Shown here one piece after another: positions 1 to 9,388 of a DNA stretch of 64,000 nucleotides. This DNA comes from Apiosordaria backusii (taxonomy: Eukaryota; Ascomycota; Sordariomycetes; Sordariales; Lasiosphaeriaceae), in assembly GCA_030549205.1 (NCBI GenBank), contig JAUKTV010000008.1, forward strand, positions 744,001 to 808,000, in the 5' to 3' direction. The notes beneath the pieces were generated by a model. The model saw only the letters and a list, made by a program, of their open reading frames with translations. It ran no database searches and was not told where the DNA came from. The translations under genes and the position numbers were made by a program. Every line of letters starts with the position of its first letter. The first letter of the stretch is position 1.

Positions 1-1940
1 CGTCTGCCGATATCAAGGCCACGGCTGAAGTCGAAGGATCAGGCGGGAAGGTCAAGTTCGACCTCTCGCTTGACGGCAAGGAGGTAGCCTCCCAAACAGC
101 GGACGCCAATGGCGCCGGCAACGTCACTGTTTCTTTCCACCTCGACAACCCTTCACTTTGGTTCCCTTTCCGCTACGGCAAGCAGCCCCTTTACACGCTA
201 AAGGCCACGCTCCTCAGCGGTGACGATGAAATCTCCAACATCACCAAGAAGATCGGCCTCCGCCGCGCCGAGCTCGTCCAGCAACCCCTCCTCGACCAAC
301 CCGGCACCTCCTTCTTCTTCCGCGTCAACAACATCCCCATCTACTGCGGCGGCTCCGACTGGATCCCTGCTGACAACTTCATCCCCCGCATCACAGCCCA
401 AAAATACCACGACTGGATCTCCCTCGTCCGTGATGGCAACCAATTTATGGTCCGCATCTGGGGCGGCGGCATCTACGAAGAGCAAGCCTTCTACGACGCC
501 TGCGACGAGCTTGGCGTCCTCGTCTGGCAGGACTTTATGTTCGGCTGCGGCAACTACCCCGCCTGGCCTGAGCTGAGAAAGTCCATCGACCGTGAAGCCC
601 GTGAGAACATCAAGCTGCTTCGTCACCATCCTTCTATTGTCATCTGGGCGGGCAACAACGAGGATTATCAATATCAAGAGTCTGCCGGGTTGACCTACGA
701 CTTTGAGAACAAGGACGCGGAGTCCTGGCTGCAAACTGACTTTCCTGCGAGATACATCTACGAAAAGATTCTCAGTGATGCCTGCGCGGAGTTGATCCCA
801 GGGACATTCTACCACCCTGGCAGCCCGTGGGGCGCGGGGAGGGACACCCACGACGCCACAGTGGGTGACATCCACCAGTGGAACGTCTGGCATGGCACAC
901 AGGAGAAGTGGCAGGATTTCGACAAGCTTTCCGGGAGATTCGTGAGCGAGTTTGGCATGCAAGCCTTCCCAGACGTCAAGACCATCGACGCGTATCTGCC
1001 CCTGGGCAAAGACGATCCAGACAGATACCCCCAGTCCTCCACTGTGGACTTCCACAACAAGGCCGACGGCCACGAGAGGAGAATTGCTTTGTATCTGGTC
1101 GAGAACATGAGATATGCCCCCGACCCGCTGGAGCAGTTTGTGTATGCTACTCAGCTGATGCAGGCGGAGTGCTTGGCGAGCGCGTATAGACTGTGGAAGA
1201 GGCAGTGGAAGGGACCGGGGAGGGAGTACAATGCCGGCGCGCTGGTGTGGCAGATTAACGACTGCTGGCCGGTGACGAGCTGGTCGATTGTGGATTTTTA
1301 TCTGAGACCCAAGCACGCTTTTTACACGGTCAAGCGGGAGATGGCGCCGGTTTCTGCGGGGATTACGCGAAAGGTTCACAAGCATCCCAGGGACAAGTAC
1401 ACGCGGGTGTATATTGACACTGAGACAAAGATTGAAGTCTGGGGGAGCAACTTGACCCTGGAGGACCTGACGGTGGACGTGGTGGTCAAGGCGTGGGATG
1501 TTATTACTGGAGAGCAGACGTTTGAGAAGAAGATTGCGGAAGGGTTGGTCCTGCCGGAGAATCGATCGACAGAGGTGGCGGCGCTGGATGTCCCCGTGAA
1601 AGAAAAGGGCAAAGGAGAGGAGAATAAGGTTGTGGCGGCGGCGTATATTGTTGATAAGGACGGCAAGCAGATTGCGAGGTATGTCAACTGGCCGGAGCCG
1701 CTCAAGTACGTGCACCTTCAGAAACCAAAGGAGCTGAAGGCGGTGCTCAATGCCGATGCGACGGCTGTCGAGATCAGCGCTGAGGTCCCCGTCAAGGGCG
1801 TGGCGCTGGAGTGCGAGGACGACGCGGTCAGGTTTGAGGATAACTTGGTGGATATTGTGCCCGGGGAGGTGGTTTCTATTGCTGTCAAGGGGGCGACGAA
1901 GGAGACCAAAATTTCGACGAGGTATTTGGGCATGATCTAG
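1..1940 (+). CDS. mndB: Beta-mannosidase B (GH2), 5'-truncated by window edge
   Basis: Hydrolyses terminal beta-1,4-linked mannose from mannan and N-glycan fragments; the B-type fungal enzymes lack a secretion signal and are thought to act inside the cell. The reading frame is open from base 3 to the TAG at 1938-1940, about 645 residues, so roughly the N-terminal quarter to third of the usual 840-930 residues lies outside the window. Visible are the end of the beta-sandwich region, the TIM barrel with the GNNED acid/base motif (Glu codon 660-662), the SEFGMQAFP nucleophile motif (Glu codon 948-950), and the WQINDCWPVTSW segment of GH2 mannosidases. The ATG at 447 is internal. No intron is seen here. 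The gene converges on the xylitol dehydrogenase gene. Family assignment is secure; the B subtype is inferred from overall similarity. Confidence 0.93.
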   Translation, partial: SADIKATAEVEGSGGKVKFDLSLDGKEVASQTADANGAGNVTVSFHLDNPSLWFPFRYGKQPLYTLKATLLSGDDEISNITKKIGLRRAELVQQPLLDQPGTSFFFRVNNIPIYCGGSDWIPADNFIPRITAQKYHDWISLVRDGNQFMVRIWGGGIYEEQAFYDACDELGVLVWQDFMFGCGNYPAWPELRKSIDREARENIKLLRHHPSIVIWAGNNEDYQYQESAGLTYDFENKDAESWLQTDFPARYIYEKILSDACAELIPGTFYHPGSPWGAGRDTHDATVGDIHQWNVWHGTQEKWQDFDKLSGRFVSEFGMQAFPDVKTIDAYLPLGKDDPDRYPQSSTVDFHNKADGHERRIALYLVENMRYAPDPLEQFVYATQLMQAECLASAYRLWKRQWKGPGREYNAGALVWQINDCWPVTSWSIVDFYLRPKHAFYTVKREMAPVSAGITRKVHKHPRDKYTRVYIDTETKIEVWGSNLTLEDLTVDVVVKAWDVITGEQTFEKKIAEGLVLPENRSTEVAALDVPVKEKGKGEENKVVAAAYIVDKDGKQIARYVNWPEPLKYVHLQKPKELKAVLNADATAVEISAEVPVKGVALECEDDAVRFEDNLVDIVPGEVVSIAVKGATKETKISTRYLGMI

Positions 1941-2245
1941 ATAGACTTTTGCTGTTTTTAGTGCTGGGATTTCTTTTCAAGGGTGGGGGAAAAACGGACA
2001 ATGTCACGAAAGAAGGTGTTTTTTTGTTTTTTAAATTTGTTTTCATATTGTTTACTAGATCTCCAAGGTATACATCTTTGCTACTACTAAAGACGCCAAA
2101 TAAACATTGCTCTGATCATGATGAGCTAAAAAAAAAAAAAAGTCCCCCTTCCCATGCAACCGTTACGCCTGTGAACACCACTATGCAAGTTTTTCTTTTT
2201 CCTCCCTCCATTTTTTATTTTATTTTACTTGTTCATGCTTTTGCC
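1941..2245. other. Convergent intergenic region (3' UTRs)
   Basis: This is the 305-base gap between the stop codons of the mannosidase and xylitol dehydrogenase genes. It is T-rich, has an AATAAA-like signal near 2099 and an A13 tract near 2130-2142. No gene is seen. Confidence 0.6.
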
Positions 2246-3455
2246 TTAGCAGCAGCCTGTGTTGCCAGAAGCCTTGGCCGCCTCAAGCTTGGCAGCATCA
2301 ACAGAGGTGTCAAGCTCGCTCTCGACCTTCTCGTTGGGGCCGGCGATCAAAATCTTGATCACCTCGCCCTCCTTCACCTTCTTGAAAGCCGACTCGGCAT
2401 CCTTGAAAGCAACCACGCCGTTCACCAGCTTCTTGACGTCCACCTTGCCGGCAGCCACCAGCTCGATGGCGAGCTTGTAGTCGCCGCTGCCGTAGCGGAA
2501 CGAGCCGCGGGCGGTCACCTCCTTGAGGCAGAGCGCCATGATGGGGAAGTTGATGTCGGACTTGCCCATGCCGCCTTGGACGTAGGTGCCGCCCATGCGG
2601 ACGACGTGGAGCGAGGTCTGGATGCTGGGCTCGGCGCCCGAGGCGTCAATGACGACGTCGGCGCCCTTGCCGAGGCCGGCGGAGGCGAGGAGGTTCTTGG
2701 CGTTCTCCTCGGGGGACACGCGCTGGGAGAGGTAGGTGTGGGTGGCGGCGAAGGAGCGGGCAAAGTCGAGCTTGGACTGGACAATGTCCACCTGGACGAT
2801 CTTGGTGGCGCCGAAGGAGCCGGCGACGGCGGCGCAGAGGAGGCCGACGGGGCCGGCGCCCATGACGACGACGCTGTTGCCGGGCTGGACGCGGGCCTGC
2901 TTGACGATGTGCACGGCCACGGCGAGGGGCTCGATGAGGGCGCCCTCCTGGAGAGAGACGTTTTCGGGGAGCTTGTAGCAGAAGTCGTGAGGGGCAGCCC
3001 AGAATCCGGTCAGGGTTCCGTCATAGGGCGGGGTGGCCGCGAAGACCATCTCGTGGCAGAGGTTGTAACGGCCGGAAAGGCAGTCGGAGCAGCGGCGGCA
3101 GGGGTAGCCGGGCTCGAGGGCAACACGGTCACCTTTCTTGAGGTCTGTGACTTCGGAGCCGACTTCGACGACGGTGCCGGCGGACTCGTGGCCGAGGACC
3201 ATGGGGTCCTTGACGACGAAATGGCCAATGGCACCGTGGAGCCAGTAGTGGACATCGGAGCCGCAGATGCCGGTGTAGTTGACGGCGACGAGGACATCGT
3301 GGGGGGACTTGAGCTTGGGGATTGGGCGCTCCTCGAAGGAGACGTCATTGGGCTTGTTGAGGACGAAAGAAAGATTCTGTTTGGCGATGGTTAGCTTGCG
3401 TCGTTGGGGAGGAGTTGGCAGATGCCAGAGCTATGACGGAACTTACGGAAGACAT
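2246..3455 (-). CDS. xdhA: Xylitol dehydrogenase (D-xylulose reductase), zinc-dependent MDR family
   Basis: Oxidises xylitol to D-xylulose with NAD+, the second step of fungal D-xylose catabolism, in the cytosol. Two exons: 3455-3447 (only ATG TCT TCC) and 3376-2246, with a 70-nt GT-AG intron; 379 residues, against about 350-370 usual. Catalytic-zinc elements are GICGSD (Cys) and GHES (His-Glu). The structural-zinc lobe has four cysteines in CRRCSDCLSGRYNLC. The Rossmann motif GAGPVG is followed by an aspartate (VDI), which suits NAD+ over NADP+. The C-terminus runs about 20 residues beyond the core and ends in Cys-Cys. Sorbitol or L-arabinitol dehydrogenase are close relatives; the start and YWLHGAIG segment fit xylitol dehydrogenase best. 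The intron placement is inferred from splice motifs and from restoring the conserved N-terminus. Confidence 0.9.
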
Positions 3456-3620
3456 TGTGACTTTGGGGGAAGGTGTTGTGCGAGAGCTGTGAAGGGGAGA
3501 CAGTAAAAAGAGAGGCAACGAGATATCAGCGCTTGCTTGCAATCGGAGACAGACAGAAACCTCGTCGAGAAAATGGATGACGAGAGAGAGGAAGACGAAA
3601 GGAAAGCACAAGAGCACACG

Positions 3621-3628
3621 AATATATA
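3621..3628 (-). promoter_or_regulatory. TATA-like element upstream of xdhA
   Basis: The sequence reads TATATATT on the minus strand, about 165-175 bases upstream of the xdhA start codon. That leaves room for a 5' leader of ordinary fungal length. It is a candidate by motif and position only. Confidence 0.35.
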
Positions 3629-4725
3629 CGAAAGCCAAGTACCTAGTGACCCCGACTCAGGAGCCAATTCAGTCCCCCCAACAAAGAAAGCAAACCCGCT
3701 TCTCGGAGATATCCCAGAGGCCAGAACCTACCAGGAGGGCCGCAGCGCAGGGGAGCTTGAATGGACTGGACGTGGATGGATGAACTGCATGGAGGGGGGC
3801 GAGTGCGGGGAGCTTCTCCTCCTGGCAGCTCCTCTATGCGCGTGTACCTGACCGGTGACCAGCAGGGTGACAGTTTCGGGGGCCTGGAAGATTGGGCTCG
3901 ATGCCATGTTGGAGACTCAACCCCCGCCGCAAGGCCGGCATTACGCCATGGGTTCCATGGATTTACACGGCGCGTCTTGGTTTTCTTTTTTGGTGTTGCA
4001 GACGAAGGAGAGCTTTCAGAGCGAGCTTGAAGCATAGGACCCCACCATCAACGAACCCCACGAAATGCTCTACATTTATCCAGCCACTTTACCCGCTCCA
4101 ATCAGAACCGGAGCGCATCACCGGCGGTATCCGCTACTGCGAGGGGGGCATCATCTTTTCACGCCTTCTGGTGCCTGATGCAGCGCTGCCAAACCTGGAG
4201 TGGGTATCAGCTGAGAGTCAGAGACTTCTCAGGATAAAAACAAAAAGGAGAATGGTTAATGTCGGCTGAAGTTGTTTTGTTGGATTGCCGCAGGGTTGGA
4301 CTCGAGCGCCCGAGCGACTGGGTGGACTAGGATGAGCAAAGCACCATGAGGGCATTGTGGGCTGATCGGGTGCTTGAAGCCTGGTTCGTGGGAGGGCAGA
4401 GGATTTGATATGCCGCTGCAACGGAATCGCAAATGCAAGTGCGGCTCGAGGGTGGTGTGCGTTCGTTTGCGCGTGATGGTGGTGCATTCGCTACTGCACC
4501 CGCTGCCTTCGATGGCAGATGGCAGCTATCAAACAAGGTAGCCCCTATCTGTTATACCGCTGAGCGCGGCAGTTGGAACTGCGATCTCGGAATGATATCA
4601 GTTTGGGTTGTGTAATGAGGTACGGTTCAGGTTGGATAGACATCAAGATGTCAATCAAGACGACAACCAGCTTGGCTATCAGTGCAGACGCCATTTTTCC
4701 TCACAGGAAAAAACAGAAGGATAAT

Positions 4726-4734
4726 AAAAAAAAA
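4726..4734 (-). terminator. Pol III T-tract downstream of tRNA-Leu(CAG)
   Basis: A run of nine A on the plus strand is T9 on the tRNA strand, starting 33 bases past the tRNA 3' end. RNA polymerase III stops at such T runs. No closer run of four or more T was seen. Confidence 0.5.
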
Positions 4735-4766
4735 GGAGAATAATGTTGCCACGAACAGCAAAAGAA

Positions 4767-4868
4767 TGATGAGAGTGGGATTCGAACCCACGCCCCTTTC
4801 GAGACCAGGAAATATGAGAATTCAGGTGGGCCTGAACCTGGCGCCTTAGACCGCTCGGCCATCTCACC
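4767..4868 (-). tRNA. tRNA-Leu(CAG) with intron
   Basis: Decodes CUG. On the minus strand the acceptor 5' side GGTGAGA pairs with TCTCATC, with one G-U pair and discriminator A. There is a D-arm GGCCGAGCGGTCTAAGGC, an anticodon stem CCAGG/CCTGG, loop TTCAGG with anticodon CAG, a long class II variable arm and a T-arm with GGTTCGAATCC. An intron of about 20 nt follows position 37, the normal place for eukaryotic tRNA introns. The body is nearly identical to that of tRNA-Leu(AAG) at 34978-35088. Confidence 0.94.
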
Positions 4869-5602
4869 GTGTGGATATATAAATTGTTTATTTTCTTGGT
4901 TCTATGAAACGGAGCTTCGAATTGGCCTTGTGTACAATACAAAAAAGGGGCCCCCTATTCAATAAGTCTTGGCGTAACAGAGAGTCCCTGTGCCTCAGAT
5001 GCCATTGGCTCGCTTTCAACAGGTAGATCTATGTTCTTGGATTCATTGAAAAGTCAGTCACAACGGCTTGAATGAAATTTCGAGGCACTAACTACCTAGG
5101 TAGGTTGATAGGGAGAGGACCGTCAACCATATTAGTCTGAATCGCTTTAGGTCAAAATATAGGATTAAACCTTCCAGAGATTGGACAGCCTTGATCTGTG
5201 TCGGAACCCTTCGTCTCGGAGTACTATAGATCTGAATCGCTACTGCAAACCTGAGCCTTGACTTATGTAGGTGCCTATGTTCAATGTTTTAAAACAGTAT
5301 AACTGATATTAGTGGTCCCATGCGTTGGCTTGCGACTTGTATCACCTGTTTTTCTGCTCACAGTATGACAAGATTCCCAAGTACGGTTGTGAGGCTTCCA
5401 CTTAATCAAGGTCACGCCATCATTGACAGTTTGGTTCGGGAGGGGGAAAAACTTTGAGGCGGACGCTTAATTTCTGGTGGGATATTTAAGCCAGTTGGCA
5501 GTTTCTCTACATCTGGTTTTCTTTCTCTCTCCCAGCTCTCTTGACAATCACAACTTTCCCCCCCAGACATTCTCTGCGCAGCCGCATCTTCAGTCACTAA
5601 CA
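4869..5602. other. Intergenic region and promoter of the orphan gene at 5603
   Basis: About 730 bases, more AT-rich than the coding DNA. It contains the palindrome ACCTAGGT near 5096-5103 inside CTACCTAGGTAGG, a motif that recurs in many Pezizomycotina intergenic regions. The last 120 bases look like a TATA box followed by a CT-rich leader. No gene is seen. Confidence 0.45.
5482..5489 (+). promoter_or_regulatory. TATA-like element of the orphan gene
   Basis: ATATTTAA lies about 115 bases upstream of the ATG at 5603. It is followed by a pyrimidine-rich stretch (TTCTCTACATC, then CTTTCTCTCTCCC) typical of fungal transcription starts. This layout favours the ATG at 5603 over the in-frame ATG at 5477, which lies upstream of the element. 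Confidence 0.45.
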
Positions 5603-6559
5603 ATGAAGGTGCCAATAACGGAGAGGCCGTTAAGGCAAGAACCAACAACGGACAAAGCCTTAGCATTCAAGCACCTACCTGACACGCCAGAAAATCGTCA
5701 CATTTATCCTGAGGGCCACCTTATCCGGAAGGCGCTTGAGGGAGATGCCGAGAACAGGGCGATGCGCCGATGGCTGGGGCTCACGTCTCGCCCCTACAAG
5801 ATTTGGAATGTGGTGGACCGGATCATCCACCGCCGCAGTCGCAACCATGAAGATTACTTCACCGCCGTCCGCCAATCGATCATGCCACCCGCCCGAAGCT
5901 TTCGGTACATGATTTGTTCATCCCAGACGACACCAGGGTTTGAGCCAGACGAAGCGCCCTGGAAAATCATGGTTCGCTGTCTTTTGGTAAAGCCGCCATC
6001 GTCTGTGGGCAAGGCCCCAGAATTAAAATCGCTGCTCGATTGGCGAAACTATCCGGTCGCTTCGGCCTCCACTAAGGTTGCGAGTCCTGTATACCGCCCC
6101 GAAGCTCACTGCCCCACCAAGAAGAATGCCGGCGGCTGCTATTGCAGACCTTACAGAACCTGGGGAAGGCGAATGGTGTTTTCGAAACAGGACCCCGCAA
6201 AAACACATCTGACAGGCGAGTGGCTTGTGACTGTTTACCTCTTCAGCAATGACCGAAAGTTTATGGAAAATGCCGACTTGGGAGAGATGGCTCCCCGGTG
6301 GCCGAAGAACACGAGCGAGGGGCAGAAGACCAATTTCGAAGCGGCCGCCTCGATGTTGCGCCCAGACGGTTCCGGTTGGGCTTTCCTTCTATGCTGTAGG
6401 TGGGGCGACACAGTCACCACGAACCGCAATAGGCAGTATGGGACATCAAACAAGGCGGAAATACAGAGACATAAGGTGCTGTATAATTATCTTGAAGGGG
6501 TAATCAAGATGCATGGTGTCAATTCCCGGGCTCCCAGGAAAATAATAGCCAACCGGTGA
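5603..6559 (+). CDS. Hypothetical protein, 318 residues, family not recognised
   Basis: An uninterrupted frame with no visible intron. I chose the ATG at 5603 (context ACAATGAAG) because a TATA-like element and CT-rich leader precede it. The protein is basic and soluble-looking, with no signal peptide or membrane segment. It has clustered cysteines in the middle (HCPTKKNAGGCYCRPY) and a later LLCCRW. Arg, Lys and Trp are frequent. It sits alone between tRNA-Leu and the folylpolyglutamate synthase pair. I see no family motif, so no function is offered. A lineage-restricted gene is possible; codon use is less GC-biased than in the housekeeping genes nearby. Confidence 0.7.
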   Translation: MKVPITERPLRQEPTTDKALAFKHLPDTPENRHIYPEGHLIRKALEGDAENRAMRRWLGLTSRPYKIWNVVDRIIHRRSRNHEDYFTAVRQSIMPPARSFRYMICSSQTTPGFEPDEAPWKIMVRCLLVKPPSSVGKAPELKSLLDWRNYPVASASTKVASPVYRPEAHCPTKKNAGGCYCRPYRTWGRRMVFSKQDPAKTHLTGEWLVTVYLFSNDRKFMENADLGEMAPRWPKNTSEGQKTNFEAAASMLRPDGSGWAFLLCCRWGDTVTTNRNRQYGTSNKAEIQRHKVLYNYLEGVIKMHGVNSRAPRKIIANR

Positions 6560-6721
6560 TTGTTCATGATCTTTGAGGTCATGGATGTCTTTACTACCTT
6601 AGGCTATGGAGCCCAAACCAGTACAGTTGAATAACAGGCTATATCTAATCCCCAAGACCAAGTCATAATGAGGAACCAGCCTGCATCTTTTCCTCTCAAC
6701 TCTGATTGGTGATCGTAAGCG

Positions 6722-8314
6722 TCAAAGAGCATCGGCCTTCTCTAAAATCCCCAATGCTCCGCCAACGAGATGTAAACTGCCCGTGATGAGTGCTTGCACC
6801 TTACTACCGTCTTTTCCTTCACAATTGGCCAGACCTCTAGCCGTGTTAATAGCTTCCTCAATACTAGAAATCACCAGGATCTTAGCAGATGGATCTAGAG
6901 ACGCCCATCTTTCCGCAAAGATGCGTTGCTGGGTCATTTTCTCGATATCGGCCGGGTTGTACTGGTGATTCACGAAATCTAATTTCAGATTAGCCAGGAC
7001 TTTTGTATGAAATGGTGGAGAAGAGAATTCGTACCTCTTTTATATCCTGTGGTTGCATATGTGACGTTGGTACAGAAAATGACGTGCTGGAACCCCTGAC
7101 CAGCAGGGTCGGCATTCTTCACAGTATTGCATAGTCCATCCAGGAAGTCGACCGCTTCGCTCCGCCCTTGCTGGTTGAAGATCAAGACCTTCGGTCCCTT
7201 GCCCTCGGTCTTGGTTTCCTCAACGAACCACCTAGCCGCCATCTTCAAGCTATCCACGGTGTGCGCGCCATCCACATGCCAGATGATATTGTCCTCCTCT
7301 TTGACCTCACACCGTCCTCTCCAGACGACCTGCTCTATCCCATCGACAAACTCCTTTGGCAACGCCTTCTCATCCCGCTTGAAATTTGGATCCAGTTTGT
7401 TCAGTGCCGTCTCTGCCAAAGCAATCGCGAGGGTGGCGTTCTTCTTCTGGAAGTTGGCGTCAGGCCTCACTTTGACCCCCTTCAACCTTTCATCAATCCC
7501 AAGAACCTTCAAATCGACACCTTTTTCCTCTGCTCTCTTCTTGAGCACCTCCGCCGCGGAACCAACCTGGTCAATTGTAAAACCGGGACTCCCTTTCTTC
7601 AAGATTCCAGCCTTGTGCCAGGCGATCTTGTCAACGGTGTCTCCCAGTACGTAGACATGATCAATCCCCAACGTGCTTATGCCGCTGGTGACAGGACGTT
7701 CCACCACGTTCGTGGCATCATATTCGCCCCCTATTCCCGTCTCATAAATAGCAACGTCAACGCCTTCCGACAAGTAGACGTGATAGCTCATGAGAGTTAG
7801 ATACCGTGCGTAAATCGGCTTCGTACCGGGCTCGACAAGATCAGTCGCCACTGTGCTGTTGCCCTCTAGTCTGTCCCAGACCTCGAAGAAATACTTTGCA
7901 AACATCTCCTCTGAAATGGGTCGAGAGTCGATCCGTATCCTCTCCCGGACAGCAATCAAGTGCGGGCTGGTGAATAACCCCACTTTCTTTGGGACCCCTT
8001 TTGTCTGGTGCCATTTTGACAAGATGCAATCGACAAAAGCGCAGGTGCTGCCTTTCCCCTTTGTGCCGGCGACGTGCACAATGTTGAGCTTTTCGAGGTC
8101 AGACGAGGTTGAGTAGCCTATTCTGGCCAGGTAGCCTTTCATTTCTTGAACGGAGTTTGCATCGGGGCGGATGCCTGCTTTTCTGCGGGCTTCGATGACA
8201 GCAAAGGGAGTTTGGAGAGTGTTGAGGGTGTCAATCGCGTCCTTTTCTCACTTGTCAATAAATAACGATGTGGTATAGGGGATGGGTTATTACATTGTAG
8301 GTTCTTGACGCCAT
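6722..8314 (-). CDS. Folylpolyglutamate synthase (FPGS, Met7-like)
   Basis: Adds gamma-linked glutamates to folates with ATP, which keeps folates in the cell and serves one-carbon metabolism and methionine synthesis. Three exons: 8314-8294 (seven codons), 8241-7035 and 6978-6722, with introns of 52 and 56 nt; 494 residues. The joins restore the expected ARRKAG...IRPD N-terminus and the YKRDFVNHQYNP segment. Motifs are the P-loop AGTKGKGS, FTSPHL, the Mg-binding TGIGGEYDATNV, LGIDH, DTVDKIAWHKAGI, DGAHT and the C-terminal ITGSLHLVG. A paralogue lies about 1.1 kb upstream on the same strand (9389-10948). No targeting peptide is seen on this copy. Mur-ligase/FolC family membership is secure. Confidence 0.93.
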
Positions 8315-9388
8315 TGTGGAAAGGTGTCGTCGTCGACGGTTGACAATTGAGATGAAGATGGTCGGCTTGGTGAAGGAGGTAAGTGTGAAAGATGTCACCG
8401 GGAAACAGCCGAAAATGCCCCTTCGCTTCAGCACATGATGCATTGAGGTTGAGTCTTAGGTACGTGTTGACAATGTCGTGTATTACGGAAGTCTCATCTT
8501 GTGAAGTTTGATGATGATACACCCATACTCTTTCCAATGAGATGCAGAATAAAATGAAGACGGATGAGGGATAGTGCGTGAGATAACTGGAAGCGGAATA
8601 CTCCGGGTTGCTTCGGGCCCCGAACATCGGCGGCGACGGTGAAGACGTCAGAAGACCCACTTCTATTCCGCTGCGACTGCCTGGCCCACGCCCTGGACAA
8701 AAAGAAAACGGCTCTACCACCGAGGAACCTACCACATAAGACTACTAAATATTTAAATGTCTATCAACCCTTCTTTAGGGCGTTGCGACTATCTTTTGGG
8801 TCTATTGGTTATTTTTTAAGGTCTATCGACTATCTTTTAAGGTCTATCGACTATCTTTCAGGGTCTATCGACTATATTTTAAAGCCTATCGAATGTCTTA
8901 AGCGGTCTATTCACAATGTTTTAATACTTATTTAACACTTGCAATACATGTTTTTTGTCCAGAACGTGCTGCCCGGCCTGTCGTCCCGAGACAACTGGTT
9001 GGCCGGATTAACAAGCCGGCAGACTTCATGTGCACATGAATGACCACACTCCTCAGGCGCAAGAATAGTTATAACTGTTTTTCAAGAGCCTAATTGACAA
9101 CCTGGTTACTCTGTGAGTTGCATGATGGACTTGGGGGACCGAAATAGAGTGCCCTGAATGATTTTGGGATAAATCTGGGCTAAGAAACAGATTTGGAAAG
9201 TTCAGAAGATAAAGGAAGGTAGAGATCGATAGATGTTTCTGCATTTTAAATAGGCGTAGTCCATATCTTAAAACGGCATGTTTCCATTAGCATATAGGGT
9301 TTCCCGCATTCCGGGCAAGCGTCTAGCAGAGCGATGTACGCCTATGAGGGTGCAATGGACCCATTGATAGAGACAAATAGCCATCCCC
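8315..9388. other. AT-rich spacer between the two FPGS-like genes
   Basis: The 1.07-kb spacer carries the promoter of the first FPGS gene, a 21-bp tandem repeat array (8759-8925) and the 3' region of the second FPGS-like gene. The part from 8700 to 9300 is clearly more AT-rich than the flanking genes. No convincing gene is seen, although the repeat array keeps one frame open. Confidence 0.5.
8759..8925. repeat. 21-bp degenerate tandem repeat, eight units
   Basis: Consensus unit GTCTATCGACTATCTTTTAAG. Units start at 8759, 8780, 8800, 8821, 8842, 8863, 8884 and 8905; seven are 21 bp and one is 20 bp. The three central units (8821-8883) differ at only a few bases and the outer ones are more diverged. 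The period is seven codons, and a plus-strand frame from 8639 to 8935 stays open through it, giving units such as RSIDYLL. Confidence 0.88.

Larger units (their letters stand above)
3456..4766. other. Upstream region of xdhA; no gene seen
   Basis: This stretch of 1.3 kb holds the xylitol dehydrogenase promoter. Short open frames on both strands look random. A GCGGGG hexamer near 3805 matches the CreA site consensus SYGGRG but could be chance. The part next to tRNA-Leu is unremarkable apart from an A9 tract. Confidence 0.5.

Noticed and set aside
447..449. ATG proposed as the mannosidase start
   Set aside because: The same frame is open and conserved upstream to base 3; this Met is inside the family domain (NQFMVRIWGGG).
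198..1715. 505-codon open frame antisense to beta-mannosidase
   Set aside because: It mirrors a GC-rich coding strand and has no domain; the sense strand has all GH2 motifs.
1949..3394. 481-codon plus-strand frame over xylitol dehydrogenase
   Set aside because: Antisense shadow rich in Gly/Asp/Val; the minus strand encodes the dehydrogenase.
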